A stretch of 64,000 bases of DNA from Amycolatopsis sp. CA-230715 (GTDB taxonomy: Bacteria > Actinomycetota > Actinomycetes > Mycobacteriales > Pseudonocardiaceae): positions 7,873,501-7,937,500 of the forward strand of contig NZ_CP059997.1 of the NCBI RefSeq assembly GCF_018736145.1, read 5' to 3'. Every line of letters begins with the position of its first letter. Within the stretch, counting starts at the first letter, position 1. The notes under the pieces are model-generated. The model searched no databases. It worked only from the letters and a program-made list of their open reading frames with translations, and was not told where the DNA came from. Position numbers and translations under genes: made by a program. Below are positions 33,031-42,030 of this stretch, piece after piece.

Positions 33031-34299
33031 GTGAGCGGACAGACGCTTTGGCAGTGGCTCACGGCACGGGGGCGCGGAGCGCTCCTGTGGATCACCGTGG
33101 TGCCCTATCTGATCCTGGCCGTGCTCGTCGGGTTCACGGTGTTCCAGGAGCGGTCGGACGGCAGGGCCCTGCTCGTCGATCTCGCGCTGTGCGCCGCGCT
33201 GGCGCTGTGGACGCTTTGGATGTTCACCCTGCACCCCGCGTGGCGGGAGCGGCCGCGGGTGATGGGGGTGTTCTTCACCGTGGTGGTGGTGCTCACCGCG
33301 GTCCTGATCGCACGGCATTCCTGGTACGGGTTCCTGGTGATCAGCGCGTACGGCTACGCCTTCGCGCTGCTTCCGTGGCCGTGGCGGCTGCCCGGCGTCG
33401 CCGTCGTCGCGGTCCTGTCCGGGAGCGCGCAGGCGTACGACGTGCCCAGGTCGACCGCGTTCGGGCTGACGACCTACCTGGCCGTGCTCGCGCTCAACGT
33501 CGCGATCATGAGCGGTGTCGCCTGGTTCAGCTGGGCCGACGAGAAGGAGAAGGCGCGGCGCCAGCAGGTCCTCGCCGAGGTGAGCCGGACGAACCAGCTA
33601 CTGGAGGCGGCGCTCGCCGAAAACGCGGGCCTGCACGGCAAACTGCTCGCCCAGGCGAGGGAGGCGGGCCGGATCGACGAGCGCCAGCGGATGGCGCGCG
33701 AGATCCACGACACCGTGGCGCAGGGGCTCACCGGGATCATCGCGCAGTTGCAGGCGGCCGAACAGCTCCGCGAGGTTCCCGCGGAATGGCGGCGCCCCTT
33801 CGAATCGGTGAAGAGGCTGGCACGGGAGAGCCTGTCCGAAGCGAGGCGCTCGGTCGACGCGCTGCGGCCGGAGCCGCTGGAAACCGCGCACCTGAGCGAA
33901 GCGGTCGCCGATCTCGCCGACCGGTGGTCGAAACTGCACGGGCTGGCCGTCGAGGTGACCACGACCGGGACGGCGCGGCCGATGGCGCCGGAGGCCGAGT
34001 TCGCGCTGCTGCGCACGGCGCAGGAGGCACTGGCCAACGTGGCCAAGCACGCGCGGGCGACCAGGGTCGGCGTTACACTGTCCTATTTGGATCGTGAGGT
34101 GGCATTGGACGTGCGCGACGACGGCGCGGGCTTCGACCCGGCGGTGCCCCGATCGGCGGAGCCCGGCGGGTTCGGCCTCCGCATCATGCGGCAACGGGTC
34201 GAAGACCTCTCCGGGGTGCTGCGGATCGAGTCCGAGCCGGGCGCGGGCACCGGGATCTCGGCGTGCGTCCCGAGCGCACCCGCCGGGAGCGCGGCATGA
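33031..34299 (+). CDS. NarL-family sensor histidine kinase (membrane, HisKA_3)
   Basis: This 422-residue kinase has five or six membrane helices in the first 175 residues and a short coiled stretch (EKEKARRQQVLAEVSRTNQLLEAALAEN). The HisKA_3 motif is RMAREIHDTVAQGLTGIIAQL and the HATPase has RTAQEALANVAKHA and LDVRDDGAGFDP. The long membrane input domain with no extracytoplasmic loop suggests that it senses membrane state. The start is a GTG after GGGGAGGAG. Its stop overlaps the start of the response regulator (ATGA). Confidence 0.92.
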   Translation: MSGQTLWQWLTARGRGALLWITVVPYLILAVLVGFTVFQERSDGRALLVDLALCAALALWTLWMFTLHPAWRERPRVMGVFFTVVVVLTAVLIARHSWYGFLVISAYGYAFALLPWPWRLPGVAVVAVLSGSAQAYDVPRSTAFGLTTYLAVLALNVAIMSGVAWFSWADEKEKARRQQVLAEVSRTNQLLEAALAENAGLHGKLLAQAREAGRIDERQRMAREIHDTVAQGLTGIIAQLQAAEQLREVPAEWRRPFESVKRLARESLSEARRSVDALRPEPLETAHLSEAVADLADRWSKLHGLAVEVTTTGTARPMAPEAEFALLRTAQEALANVAKHARATRVGVTLSYLDREVALDVRDDGAGFDPAVPRSAEPGGFGLRIMRQRVEDLSGVLRIESEPGAGTGISACVPSAPAGSAA

Positions 34300-34949
34300 C
34301 TCCGACGCCGATCCGGCTGCTGATCGCCGACGACCACCCCGTCGTCAGGGACGGGCTGAGCACGATGTTCGCCTCCGCGCCCGGATTCGAGGTGCTCGGC
34401 GAAGCCGCGGACGGCGCCGAGGCCGTCCGGCTCGCCGAGGAGCTGAGGCCCGAGGTGATCCTGCTGGACCTGCGCATGCCGGTGATGGACGGGCTGACCG
34501 CGATCACCGAACTGGCCAGGCGCGGTGTCTCCGCGCGCGTGCTGGTGCTGACGACCTACGACACCGACGCCCACGTGCTCCCCGCGATCGAAGCCGGTGC
34601 GACCGGCTACCTGCTCAAGGACTCGCCGAGGGAAGACCTGCTGCGCGGCGTGCGCGCCGCCGCCAACGGCGAGACGGTGCTGTCGCCGTCGGTGGCGGCC
34701 TGGCTGATGAACCGCGTCCGGACGCCCGCCCCGCAGCTGCTCAGCAACCGGGAACTGGAAGTGCTCCGGCTCGTCGCGGCCGGGAACACCAACCGCGAGG
34801 TGGCCGCCGCCCTGTTCGTCACCGAGGCCACGGTCAAGAGCCACCTGTTGAACATCTACGGCAAGCTCGGTGTCGGCGACCGCGCCGCCGCGGTGGCCGA
34901 GGCGTTCCACCGGCGGCTGCTCGTCCCGGAAACACCGGAATCGCGGTGA
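34296..34949 (+). CDS. NarL/LuxR-family response regulator
   Basis: This 217-residue protein has a receiver domain (IRLLIADDHPVVRDG, phosphoacceptor Asp in VILLDLRMPVMDG, Lys in GYLLKDSP). The LuxR HTH is LSNRELEVLRLVAAGNTNREVAAALFVTEATVKSHLLNIYGKLG. It is translationally coupled to its kinase through the ATGA overlap. The target is unknown. The converging membrane-protein gene ends 6 bp away. Confidence 0.93.
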   Translation: MTPTPIRLLIADDHPVVRDGLSTMFASAPGFEVLGEAADGAEAVRLAEELRPEVILLDLRMPVMDGLTAITELARRGVSARVLVLTTYDTDAHVLPAIEAGATGYLLKDSPREDLLRGVRAAANGETVLSPSVAAWLMNRVRTPAPQLLSNRELEVLRLVAAGNTNREVAAALFVTEATVKSHLLNIYGKLGVGDRAAAVAEAFHRRLLVPETPESR

Positions 34950-34955
34950 CTCGGT

Positions 34956-35588
34956 TCAGCCGACCGGCGCCGTGGTCGCGCCGTTTTGCTTGCGCCGCTT
35001 GACATAGCGGACGCTCCACGCCACCAGTGCCAGCACGGCGATCGCCTGCAACGCGCTCGAAACGCCCATCACCGCGTCCGGGGGCAGCAGGTAGACGAAC
35101 GGGATCCGCGCGACGGCTTCGGCGAGCAGTCCCCAGCCCCAGGTGAACGTCAACACGGTGAACGTGCGGCGCACGCCGGGCTCCGCGGTCCACCGGCTGT
35201 CCCATTCGGACGCCTGTGCCTCCCCCGACGCGCGCCGCGCCGCCAGGAAGACCAGCGGCCTGCCCACCGCGCAACTGAGCAGGAAACCCGCCGCCAGCCC
35301 GCCCGTGGTGAAGGAATCGCGCAGCAGCAGGAACCGCTCGTCGCCGCTCATCAGCGCGGTGAGGAACGAAAGCCCGTACACCGCCATCAGGAACGCCGCG
35401 AAGACGTCGAACCTGCGCGTTCGCACGGCGACCTGGACCAGGCGCAGACCCGCGACCGCGGTCGCGGCGAGCAAGGCCAGTTCGGTGCCGACGCCCAACG
35501 CGCGCAAGGCGAAGTACGCCACCGTCGGCGGCAGGACATCCAGTGCGATGCCGAGGATCGCCCCGCGTCGAGTGTGCTCCACAGTCAT
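34956..35588 (-). CDS. VC0807-type multi-spanning membrane protein
   Basis: This 210-residue protein has about five or six hydrophobic helices and the VC0807-like pattern (LDVLPPTVAYFALRALGVGTELALLAATAVAGLRLV ... DSFTTGGLAAGFLLS ... TFTWGWGLLAEAVARIPFVYLLPP). The function of this family is not established. The ATG follows GGAGGGG. It diverges from a PadR repressor gene, and two PadR boxes lie between them, so induction by release of PadR is likely. Confidence 0.82.
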   Translation of the reverse strand: MTVEHTRRGAILGIALDVLPPTVAYFALRALGVGTELALLAATAVAGLRLVQVAVRTRRFDVFAAFLMAVYGLSFLTALMSGDERFLLLRDSFTTGGLAAGFLLSCAVGRPLVFLAARRASGEAQASEWDSRWTAEPGVRRTFTVLTFTWGWGLLAEAVARIPFVYLLPPDAVMGVSSALQAIAVLALVAWSVRYVKRRKQNGATTAPVG

Positions 35589-35625
35589 CCGATTCCCCTC
35601 CCCAGTGATTCACTGATGACTACTC

Positions 35626-35662
35626 TGACATGTCTAAAACAACATGTCAACTTCAACATGTT
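35626..35662. promoter_or_regulatory. Tandem PadR operator
   Basis: TGACATGT (35626-35633) and ACATGTCA (35642-35649) are perfect arms around 8 nt, giving the PadR consensus ATGT-N8-ACAT. A second ATGT-N8-ACAT overlaps it: ATGT at 35644-35647 and ACAT at 35656-35659, the latter inside the palindrome AACATGTT (35655-35662). The sites lie between the divergent membrane protein and padR genes, 38 bp from the former and 34 bp from the latter. Confidence 0.85.
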
Positions 35663-35695
35663 AGGTTTGGTGCACGACGGAAGAGGAGGCCGCGC

Positions 35696-36238
35696 ATGTC
35701 GCTGCGCCACGCACTGCTCGGGCTGCTGGTCAGGGACCCGGCCAGCGGGTACGACCTGACGAAGGAGTTCGAGGGGGCGCTCGGCCAGTTCGCGTGGCAG
35801 GCGCGGCACAGCCAGATTTACCCGGAGCTGAAGCGGCTGACCGGGGACGGCAGCGTCGAAGTGGTGTCCGAAGGCGCGCGCGGGCGGAAGACTTACGCGG
35901 TCACCGAGGACGGCCGCGCCGAGTTCCGGGACTGGATGATGCGGACGCCCGAAACCGGGGCGCGCAACGAGTTCATCCTGCGCCTGTTCCTGGTCTCCTC
36001 CCTCGACCGCGAGGACGCGAAGGCGCTCTTGCGCGGTTACGCCGACGCGGCCGACGAGCAGGTGAGCGGGATCCGCGGTTTCCTCCGCGGCCGCGAAGAC
36101 GACTGGGAGAGCGATCCGCTCGACCACGGGCACCTCGCCGCGGACTACTCGCTGCGGATAGTCGGCGCCATCCGCGACTGGGCGCTGGCCGCGCTCGACC
36201 GCATCGAAGCCGCCGAAGCCGGGCGCCGGAAACGCTGA
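35696..36238 (+). CDS. PadR-family transcriptional regulator
   Basis: This 180-residue protein starts MSLRHALLGLLVRDPASGYDLTKEFEGALGQFAWQARHSQIYPEL, the classic PadR winged helix. A C-terminal Vir-type dimerisation domain follows. GAGGAGG lies 6 nt before the ATG. PadR repressors control efflux or detoxification genes and respond to phenolics or drugs. Here the divergent VC0807-like membrane protein is the evident target. A strong bidirectional terminator follows. Confidence 0.93.
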   Translation: MSLRHALLGLLVRDPASGYDLTKEFEGALGQFAWQARHSQIYPELKRLTGDGSVEVVSEGARGRKTYAVTEDGRAEFRDWMMRTPETGARNEFILRLFLVSSLDREDAKALLRGYADAADEQVSGIRGFLRGREDDWESDPLDHGHLAADYSLRIVGAIRDWALAALDRIEAAEAGRRKR

Positions 36239-36239
36239 G

Positions 36240-36276
36240 TGCCAAGGGATCCTGACTCGCGCAGGATCCCTTGGCA
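36240..36276. terminator. Strong bidirectional terminator hairpin
   Basis: A perfect 15-bp stem (TGCCAAGGGATCCTG, 36240-36254, pairing with 36262-36276) closes a 7-nt loop. It sits between the converging padR (stop 36238) and glycosidase-like gene (stop 36282) and should serve both. Confidence 0.85.
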
Positions 36277-36281
36277 GGGAG

Positions 36282-38204
36282 TCAGCGGAAGTCGTTCGGG
36301 CAGAGCAGGCGCGTAGTGTCCGGCGTGCGCGCTCGCACGCATCCGCCCGGCAGCCCGTCGTGCGGACCGGTGCCGAAGTTCGCGGTCACCGTGAGTGTGC
36401 CGAGGGTCGTTTCTTGGACGAGGTGGTCGTCGGTGCGCCACCGGAACCCGCTCATCGCCTTGGTGCCCGCGTTCTGCTGGAGGAAGGCGAAGAACTCCTG
36501 CAGCCGCGCGATCTTCGGCCCGTGCTCGGCGATGGCCTTCCCGTCGAGCGCGAAGTTGAGCGGCGTGTTGTAGAGCATCGCGAGCAGGATCCGGGTGGTT
36601 TCCTGCCGGGGCAGCTTGTGCAGCGGCAGTTCCCACCGATCGGTGCTGACGACCGAGTCGTGGAGCACGGTCTGGTAGAGCGGCACGCGGTAGGCGGCGT
36701 CGAACATCGCCTTGGCCACGTTCGCGGGCAGCTCGGCCGGGGTGAAGAAGAACCCCGGCCGGTCGGCTGGCCAATAGCCGCCCCAGGACTTCGCGTCCCG
36801 TTCGGCCGCCCACAGCCCGTCCGCGACCGGTGTGCTCGAACCGTGGCTGTAGCTGACGACCTGGTTCGCCCAGCTGCCAACGCTTTCGGAACCGAGGACG
36901 AGCTTGCGCTTTTCGGTGAGCGCGGCCATGCGGCGCAACCGGTTCTCGCGATCTTCGGCCTGGGTCATGGGATGTGCGGGGGTGTAGTCGTCGAAGACCT
37001 CTCCGGTGGCGTCGACATCGAGGAAGTAACTGTTGGGCCCGGCGGCGGTCATGGCGTCCACCCGCTTTTCGAGGTAGTGCTGAGCCGGTTCGGCGCGGGC
37101 GAGCGCCTCGGAGCTGACGTAGCACCCGCGGCCCTTGAAGCCGGTGACCGGTTTCCCGTGCTCGTCGTGCACGCAGGCGTCCGGCCACACCGGAGCGGGC
37201 CACTTCGCCACCGGGGTGTCGGCCTGCTCCGGCGGTTGCGCGTTGTCCCAGCTGTCGTAGGGGCCGACGAGGTACCCGGCGTCGATCGCCGCCTTGGTCG
37301 CGTCGCGGTCGAGGGGCTTGCCGTCGGCGTCGTAGCCGAGCCACATCTTGGATATCCCGAGTTCCCGCAGCTTGCCGATCGCCCGCGCGCTCCGGCCGTC
37401 TCCCCACAGGTAGGCGTGGAAAGCACCGGTGAGCTTGCCGGTGTCGGGATTGTCCCGGATCTTCTGCTCCAAAGTGGACAGAAGACCGCGCTCGCCGAGC
37501 AGCCCGCGGTAGTCCTGCGCCGCCGCCGTCGGCGCCCCGGTGGTCAGGGACAGCAGCACGGTGTAGGCGCCGGTTCGCCTGGCGGGCTTGAACTCGTGCG
37601 TCGCCTCCGCGCTCAGCCGCTTGTCCGCGGAGACGAACCGCAGCCTCGTGCCCAGATCCGTCGGCACGAGGTAGCTCGCGCCGCCCGATGCCGTGCTCGT
37701 GCCCCAGAACGGCATCGTGAGGTCCTTGAGCTCGGTGTCGGTGAGCCCGCTCTCCGGTGAGTTCCAGAACGGGTCGGCGACCGGGATGTGCACCCCTTCC
37801 CCGCGCGGGATCTGCATCGCGGTCGTCTCGCGGTCGGTTCCGGTCACCGGCCAGGTCAGCGCGGTGTCGCCGCTGCTGCGCAGGTTCACGGCGAGCCGTC
37901 CGTGATCGGCGGAAACCTCGACGCCGAGCCCGCGGTCGGGGTAGGTCCAGGTCGTGACGCCGCCTCGTGCCGTGACCCGGCCCGGCGTGCCGAGCGGTTC
38001 CTTGGCGGGAGCCGACAACGTCACGGTACGGCCATCGGCGGTGTGCCCGGTCACCCCGAGCGTTCGAGTATCCACTGTGGCCTGTCCGCCCGCGATGGGG
38101 ACGGTCACGACCTGCTGGTCCTGGCCAGCGCCGTACGCGCTGCCGGTCGTGAACACGGTCAGCGCGGCGAACGGTGCCAGCGCTTTTCTCAGTCTTGCCT
38201 TCAT
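36282..38204 (-). CDS. Secreted glycoside-hydrolase-like protein
   Basis: This 640-residue protein has a Sec signal peptide (MKARLRKALAPFAALTVFTTGSAYG, cleavage before AGQDQ) and a beta-rich N-terminal third. A TIM-barrel-like region follows: YFLDVDATGEVFDDYTPAH with candidate acidic catalytic residues, LVLGSESVGSWANQVVSYSHG, then GFFFTPAELPANVAKAMFDAAYRVPLYQTVLHDS. The pattern resembles GH101-like endo-glycosidases, but I cannot assign a family. I chose the ATG at 38204 because it gives the signal peptide. The OmpR-type two-component system diverging from it may regulate it. Confidence 0.7.
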   Translation of the reverse strand: MKARLRKALAPFAALTVFTTGSAYGAGQDQQVVTVPIAGGQATVDTRTLGVTGHTADGRTVTLSAPAKEPLGTPGRVTARGGVTTWTYPDRGLGVEVSADHGRLAVNLRSSGDTALTWPVTGTDRETTAMQIPRGEGVHIPVADPFWNSPESGLTDTELKDLTMPFWGTSTASGGASYLVPTDLGTRLRFVSADKRLSAEATHEFKPARRTGAYTVLLSLTTGAPTAAAQDYRGLLGERGLLSTLEQKIRDNPDTGKLTGAFHAYLWGDGRSARAIGKLRELGISKMWLGYDADGKPLDRDATKAAIDAGYLVGPYDSWDNAQPPEQADTPVAKWPAPVWPDACVHDEHGKPVTGFKGRGCYVSSEALARAEPAQHYLEKRVDAMTAAGPNSYFLDVDATGEVFDDYTPAHPMTQAEDRENRLRRMAALTEKRKLVLGSESVGSWANQVVSYSHGSSTPVADGLWAAERDAKSWGGYWPADRPGFFFTPAELPANVAKAMFDAAYRVPLYQTVLHDSVVSTDRWELPLHKLPRQETTRILLAMLYNTPLNFALDGKAIAEHGPKIARLQEFFAFLQQNAGTKAMSGFRWRTDDHLVQETTLGTLTVTANFGTGPHDGLPGGCVRARTPDTTRLLCPNDFR

Positions 38205-38367
38205 GGTGGAGACCTTCGCGGTCGAAGATGAGAGAAATATGAAGCTAGGCGAGCGTGGCGACGGCGGCGCGGTGGTCGCCGCCGAATGCATCAGACCACA
38301 GTGGACATTGACCGTGAGAGGTTCCTTAAAGCGCAGGGAAGGCGGCGGTCGGCTACTGTCGTCGGAG

Positions 38368-39051
38368 ATGAACGAACGAGTTTCCGTGCTGGTCGTCGAC
38401 GACGAACCCGCCGTGCGCGCCGCGCTCGCCGACGCGCTGGAACTGCAGTCCTACCGGGTGCGGACCGCGCCGGACGGGGAGTCGGCACTGCGGGCGATCG
38501 CCGAGGCCCGCCCGGATCTGATCGTGCTCGACGTGGTGATGCCGGGGCTCGACGGGCTCGCGGTGTGCCGTGCCGTGCGCGCGGCGGGGGACCGGACGCC
38601 GATCCTCGTGCTCACCGCGCGCTCGGCGTCGCGGGACCGGATCGACGGGTTGGACGCCGGCGCCGACGACTACGTGGTGAAGCCCTACGACCTCGGCGAG
38701 CTGCTGGCGCGGGTGCGGGCGTTGCTGCGCCGCGTGGGCGGCACGGGAACGGCCGTCCTCGGCTTCGCGGACCTGACCCTGGACGAAGCGTCGCGCCAGG
38801 GCAGGCGCGGGAGCAGGGTCATCCAGTTCACCGAAACCGAGTTCGCGCTGCTGGCGCTGCTGACCCGCAACGCGGGCCAGGTCCTCACCAGGGACGTGAT
38901 CACCGACCGGGTGTGGGGCTACGACTTCGGCCCCGCTGGCAACTCCGTCGAGGTCTACGTCAGGTACCTGCGCCGCAAGCTCGAAGCGGACGGCGAACCG
39001 CGGCTCGTGCACACCGTGCGCGGGATCGGCTACCAGCTGAGGCTGCCGTGA
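38368..39051 (+). CDS. OmpR/PhoB-family response regulator
   Basis: This 227-residue protein has a receiver domain (VLVVDDEPAVRAALADALE, Asp in LIVLDVVMPGLDG, Lys in DYVVKPYDLGELLARVRALLRR). A winged-helix DNA-binding domain follows (FTETEFALLALLTRNAGQVLTRDVITDRVWGYDF ... RYLRRKLE). It resembles MprA/TcrA of actinobacteria. Its stop overlaps the GTG start of the kinase gene. It is divergent from the secreted glycosidase-like gene, which it might control. Confidence 0.92.
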   Translation: MNERVSVLVVDDEPAVRAALADALELQSYRVRTAPDGESALRAIAEARPDLIVLDVVMPGLDGLAVCRAVRAAGDRTPILVLTARSASRDRIDGLDAGADDYVVKPYDLGELLARVRALLRRVGGTGTAVLGFADLTLDEASRQGRRGSRVIQFTETEFALLALLTRNAGQVLTRDVITDRVWGYDFGPAGNSVEVYVRYLRRKLEADGEPRLVHTVRGIGYQLRLP

Positions 39052-40397
39052 CCGGTCCGTGGCGGCTCAGAACCCGCATCGCGGTGCTGTCGGCGGTGTG
39101 CGTGGCACTGGTGGCCGCGTCGATGGCCGTCGCGGCGTACTTCTTCTTCGACCGGGAGCTTCGACGGCAACTCGACCTCGGGCTGGCGCGGGAGGCGAAC
39201 CGGATCCAGCTGCTCGTCAAGGCGGGCCGGTGGGACGCGACCGGCACGGGTGACTGCGAGTGGATCGCGACTCCCGCCTGCAGCCAGGTGATCGCACCGG
39301 ACCAGCAGGGTCCCGGCGCGGGGGACGTGCCGGGGCTGCCGGTCGACGCGCGAGTCCGCTCGGTCGCGGCCGGTACCGCCGAAGCCTTCCGGACCGACGT
39401 CGTGGTCGCCGGGCACCCGCTTCGCCTGCTGACGACACCGCTGCCCGGCGGGCGGGCACTGCAGGTCGCCGTGCGTTCGGACGGCGTGGAGCAAAGCCTC
39501 GCCCGTATCCAGGAGATCCTGCTCGCGGCAGGCGCCGGTGGGGTGCTGCTGGCCTGCGCCTTGGGCTACCTCATCGCCCGCACCGGTCTCCGGCCGGTGG
39601 CCGCCATCGTCGCGGCAACCAAGCGCGTGACCGCCACCCGCGATCCCGGCCACCGGATCGAGGTGCGCGGCGACGACGAACTGGCGCAGCTTTCGCGGAA
39701 CTTCAACGCCATGCTCGCCGCGTTGGAGGACTCGGTCACCGCCCAGCGCCGCTTGGTCGCCGACGCCTCCCACGAACTGCGGACCCCGATCACCTCCCTG
39801 CGGTCGGACATCGACCTGCTCACCCTCGCCGGTCCCCTCGAACCGGACCGCCAGCAGCGCGTCCTCGATCGCGTCCACGCGCAGTTCGCCGAGCTGACCC
39901 AGGTGGTGAACGACCTGATCGAGCTCGCGCGGGGCGACGAACCCGGCGACATCGCCGAAGAGGTCCGGCTCGACGAGATCGTCGAGGGCTGCCGCGCCCG
40001 CGCCGACCGGCACTGGCCGGGTGTCGCGTTCACCGGCGACCTGGAGCCGACGATGCTCGACGGCGTCCCGGACCGGCTCGCCCGCGCGGTCACCAACCTC
40101 CTCGACAACGCCGCCAAGTTCAGCCCCGACGGCGGCACCGTGGCGATCCGCCTCCGCGACCGAGTCCTCACCGTGACCGACCATGGCCCCGGTATCGCCC
40201 CCGAGGACGTACCGAAGGTCTTCGACCGGTTCTACCGCGCCCCCGCGGCGCGAACCCTGCCGGGATCGGGACTGGGACTGGCGATCGTCGCCCAGGTGGC
40301 CACCGCGCACGGCGCCCGCGTCGAGGTCACCTCGCCGGAGGGCGGTGGAACGAGCATCGCTCTCCGCTTTCCCGCTCCCGCGGACGATCCCGGCTGA
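39048..40397 (+). CDS. Sensor histidine kinase (HAMP-HisKA-HATPase)
   Basis: The 449-residue kinase has two membrane helices (about 12-32 and 163-185) flanking an extracytoplasmic loop with two cysteines (DCEWIATPACSQV). HAMP, then the HisKA motif RRLVADASHELRTPITSL and the HATPase N, G1 and G2 boxes (NLLDNAAKFSPDGG, DHGPGIAPED, GSGLGLAIV) follow. The GTG start overlaps the regulator stop (GTGA). It is the partner of the OmpR-type regulator at 38368. Confidence 0.93.
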   Translation: MTGPWRLRTRIAVLSAVCVALVAASMAVAAYFFFDRELRRQLDLGLAREANRIQLLVKAGRWDATGTGDCEWIATPACSQVIAPDQQGPGAGDVPGLPVDARVRSVAAGTAEAFRTDVVVAGHPLRLLTTPLPGGRALQVAVRSDGVEQSLARIQEILLAAGAGGVLLACALGYLIARTGLRPVAAIVAATKRVTATRDPGHRIEVRGDDELAQLSRNFNAMLAALEDSVTAQRRLVADASHELRTPITSLRSDIDLLTLAGPLEPDRQQRVLDRVHAQFAELTQVVNDLIELARGDEPGDIAEEVRLDEIVEGCRARADRHWPGVAFTGDLEPTMLDGVPDRLARAVTNLLDNAAKFSPDGGTVAIRLRDRVLTVTDHGPGIAPEDVPKVFDRFYRAPAARTLPGSGLGLAIVAQVATAHGARVEVTSPEGGGTSIALRFPAPADDPG

Positions 40398-40430
40398 CCT
40401 GGAGTCGCATGTGGACAGTGCGGGTCCGGA

Positions 40431-42014
40431 TCAGCACGGCGGGATGGCGCCCGGCTCGGCGGGCAGGGTCCGTGCGCGCAACGGTTGGTCACCGCGCGTG
40501 GACACCGGGCAGATCCGCACCACGGGAGTGTGGTCGTCGACGCGGTTGCCGCTGTTGTCGAAGGTGATCGGCCCGCCTGCCCCGCGCACCGCCTGCTCGA
40601 CCGAGGAGAAGCCGCTGATCGCGGTGTTGACCTCGCTGCGCTGCACCGGCCTGTTCGCGGGCAGCGTCCGCAGTGCCTCGGAGATGGTGGTCACCGAGTC
40701 GTAGGCGTTGACGCCCCAGCCGTCGTCGAGGTGCGCCGCGTCGAATCCGGCCTCGGTGAACGAGGCGACGAGATCGGCGAACCCGGGGTTGTCGGCGCGC
40801 TGCCGGTCCGCACCGGGCACGAGTGCCATCAGCGCGCGCAACCGGCCGTTGGCGAGACTGGGCGCGCGCAACGCCTTGCCGCGCAGGTCTTCCAGCGCCG
40901 GGTTGTCCTCCTGCGCACGGATCCGTTCGCCGTCGGAGGTGCTGACCACGGTCACCGACGTCGCGGCGCACTGCCCGCTCGAGAACGCCTCGTCGATGCT
41001 GAACAACAGCCGGGCGAGATCGCGCCCGCGCGCGATGTACATGACCGTGACGTCCTTGGCGCTGCTGCACAGCCGTTTCGCCGTTTGCGGCACCGTGCTC
41101 GCCTCGTCCGCGTCGAACCGCACCTTCGTCACGTCGCCGAACCGGCGTTGCACCATCGGCAGCGAGGTGCAGGTGTAGGGATCGGATCCCCCGTTCGGCA
41201 CCATGACGAAATCGGGCCGGGCGGTGATGATCTTGGCGAGCCGGTCGATCTGCACCGAGTTCCGGTACGCGACGCGGTAGAAGTAGTCCTTCCCGATACC
41301 GCGGGAGTAGGTGATGTCCGGCGAGCAGGTGTCGAAGGCGGGATGATCCGCGGCGGAGCCGGTCTGGTCGAAGCCCTCGGCGGTGATCAGGTCGGACACC
41401 ATCGGGATCTTGGCGCCCGCCAGCAGGTCCGCGATCTCGGCGGAGCGCTGCCTGCTCAGTCCGAGTCCCGCCACCGCGACGACGTCGGGCCGGTCGGCGA
41501 GCGCCTGCGCCACCTCGAGCCCGTCGTTGTCCTCGCCGTACGCGCCGATGTTCGCGACCACCAGCCGCATCGGGTGCAGGCAGCCGGTGCCGTTGGCGCG
41601 CCGCTGTCCCGCGGCTATTCCTTCGAGTTCGTGCACCGCGCGGCCGCCGGTCTCGCGGTCGGTCATGGTCATGAGCACCCCGACGACCACCGGCGTCCCG
41701 TCGGGCGCGCATCGGTCGGCGGCCGCGCGGTTCTGCTCGTCGATGACGTGCAGTGCCGGGGCGAAGGCGTCGTGCTCGAAGTCGTAGGGCGCGTCGCTCA
41801 GGCCGACGCATTCGCCGCCCGCCGACCACGCCGCCGTGTCGGGCCACCCGTCGTTGCAGGTGACCAGCCGGTGGAGGTCCTCTTTGAACACGGCGACCCC
41901 GGAGGCGACGAATACCAGCGCCGCCACGAGGAAGAGCCGCAGCCAGTCGGTCCACGGGCGGGGCAGGCTGCGGTCGGGCCTGGGGACGAACCCGAAGTAG
42001 TAGCGCGAAGTCAC
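40431..42014 (-). CDS. Membrane-anchored periplasmic-binding-type receptor
   Basis: This 527-residue protein has one N-terminal membrane helix (about 27-46: LRLFLVAALVFVASGVAVF). A large extracytoplasmic domain with type I periplasmic-binding-protein features follows (VVVGVLMTMTDRETGG ... DVVAVAGLGLSRQRSAEIADLLAGAKIPMVSDLITAEGFDQ ... YFYRVAYRNSVQIDRLAKII ... GWGVNAYDSVTTISEALRTLP). It carries many cysteines. Unlike ABC binding proteins, it lacks a lipobox, permease and transporter ATPase. It sits 16 bp downstream of a P-loop NTPase gene, so it may act as the receptor half of a signalling pair. The start is GTG. Confidence 0.75.
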   Translation of the reverse strand: MTSRYYFGFVPRPDRSLPRPWTDWLRLFLVAALVFVASGVAVFKEDLHRLVTCNDGWPDTAAWSAGGECVGLSDAPYDFEHDAFAPALHVIDEQNRAAADRCAPDGTPVVVGVLMTMTDRETGGRAVHELEGIAAGQRRANGTGCLHPMRLVVANIGAYGEDNDGLEVAQALADRPDVVAVAGLGLSRQRSAEIADLLAGAKIPMVSDLITAEGFDQTGSAADHPAFDTCSPDITYSRGIGKDYFYRVAYRNSVQIDRLAKIITARPDFVMVPNGGSDPYTCTSLPMVQRRFGDVTKVRFDADEASTVPQTAKRLCSSAKDVTVMYIARGRDLARLLFSIDEAFSSGQCAATSVTVVSTSDGERIRAQEDNPALEDLRGKALRAPSLANGRLRALMALVPGADRQRADNPGFADLVASFTEAGFDAAHLDDGWGVNAYDSVTTISEALRTLPANRPVQRSEVNTAISGFSSVEQAVRGAGGPITFDNSGNRVDDHTPVVRICPVSTRGDQPLRARTLPAEPGAIPPC

Positions 42015-42030
42015 GAGCGGGCCTTCCCGG

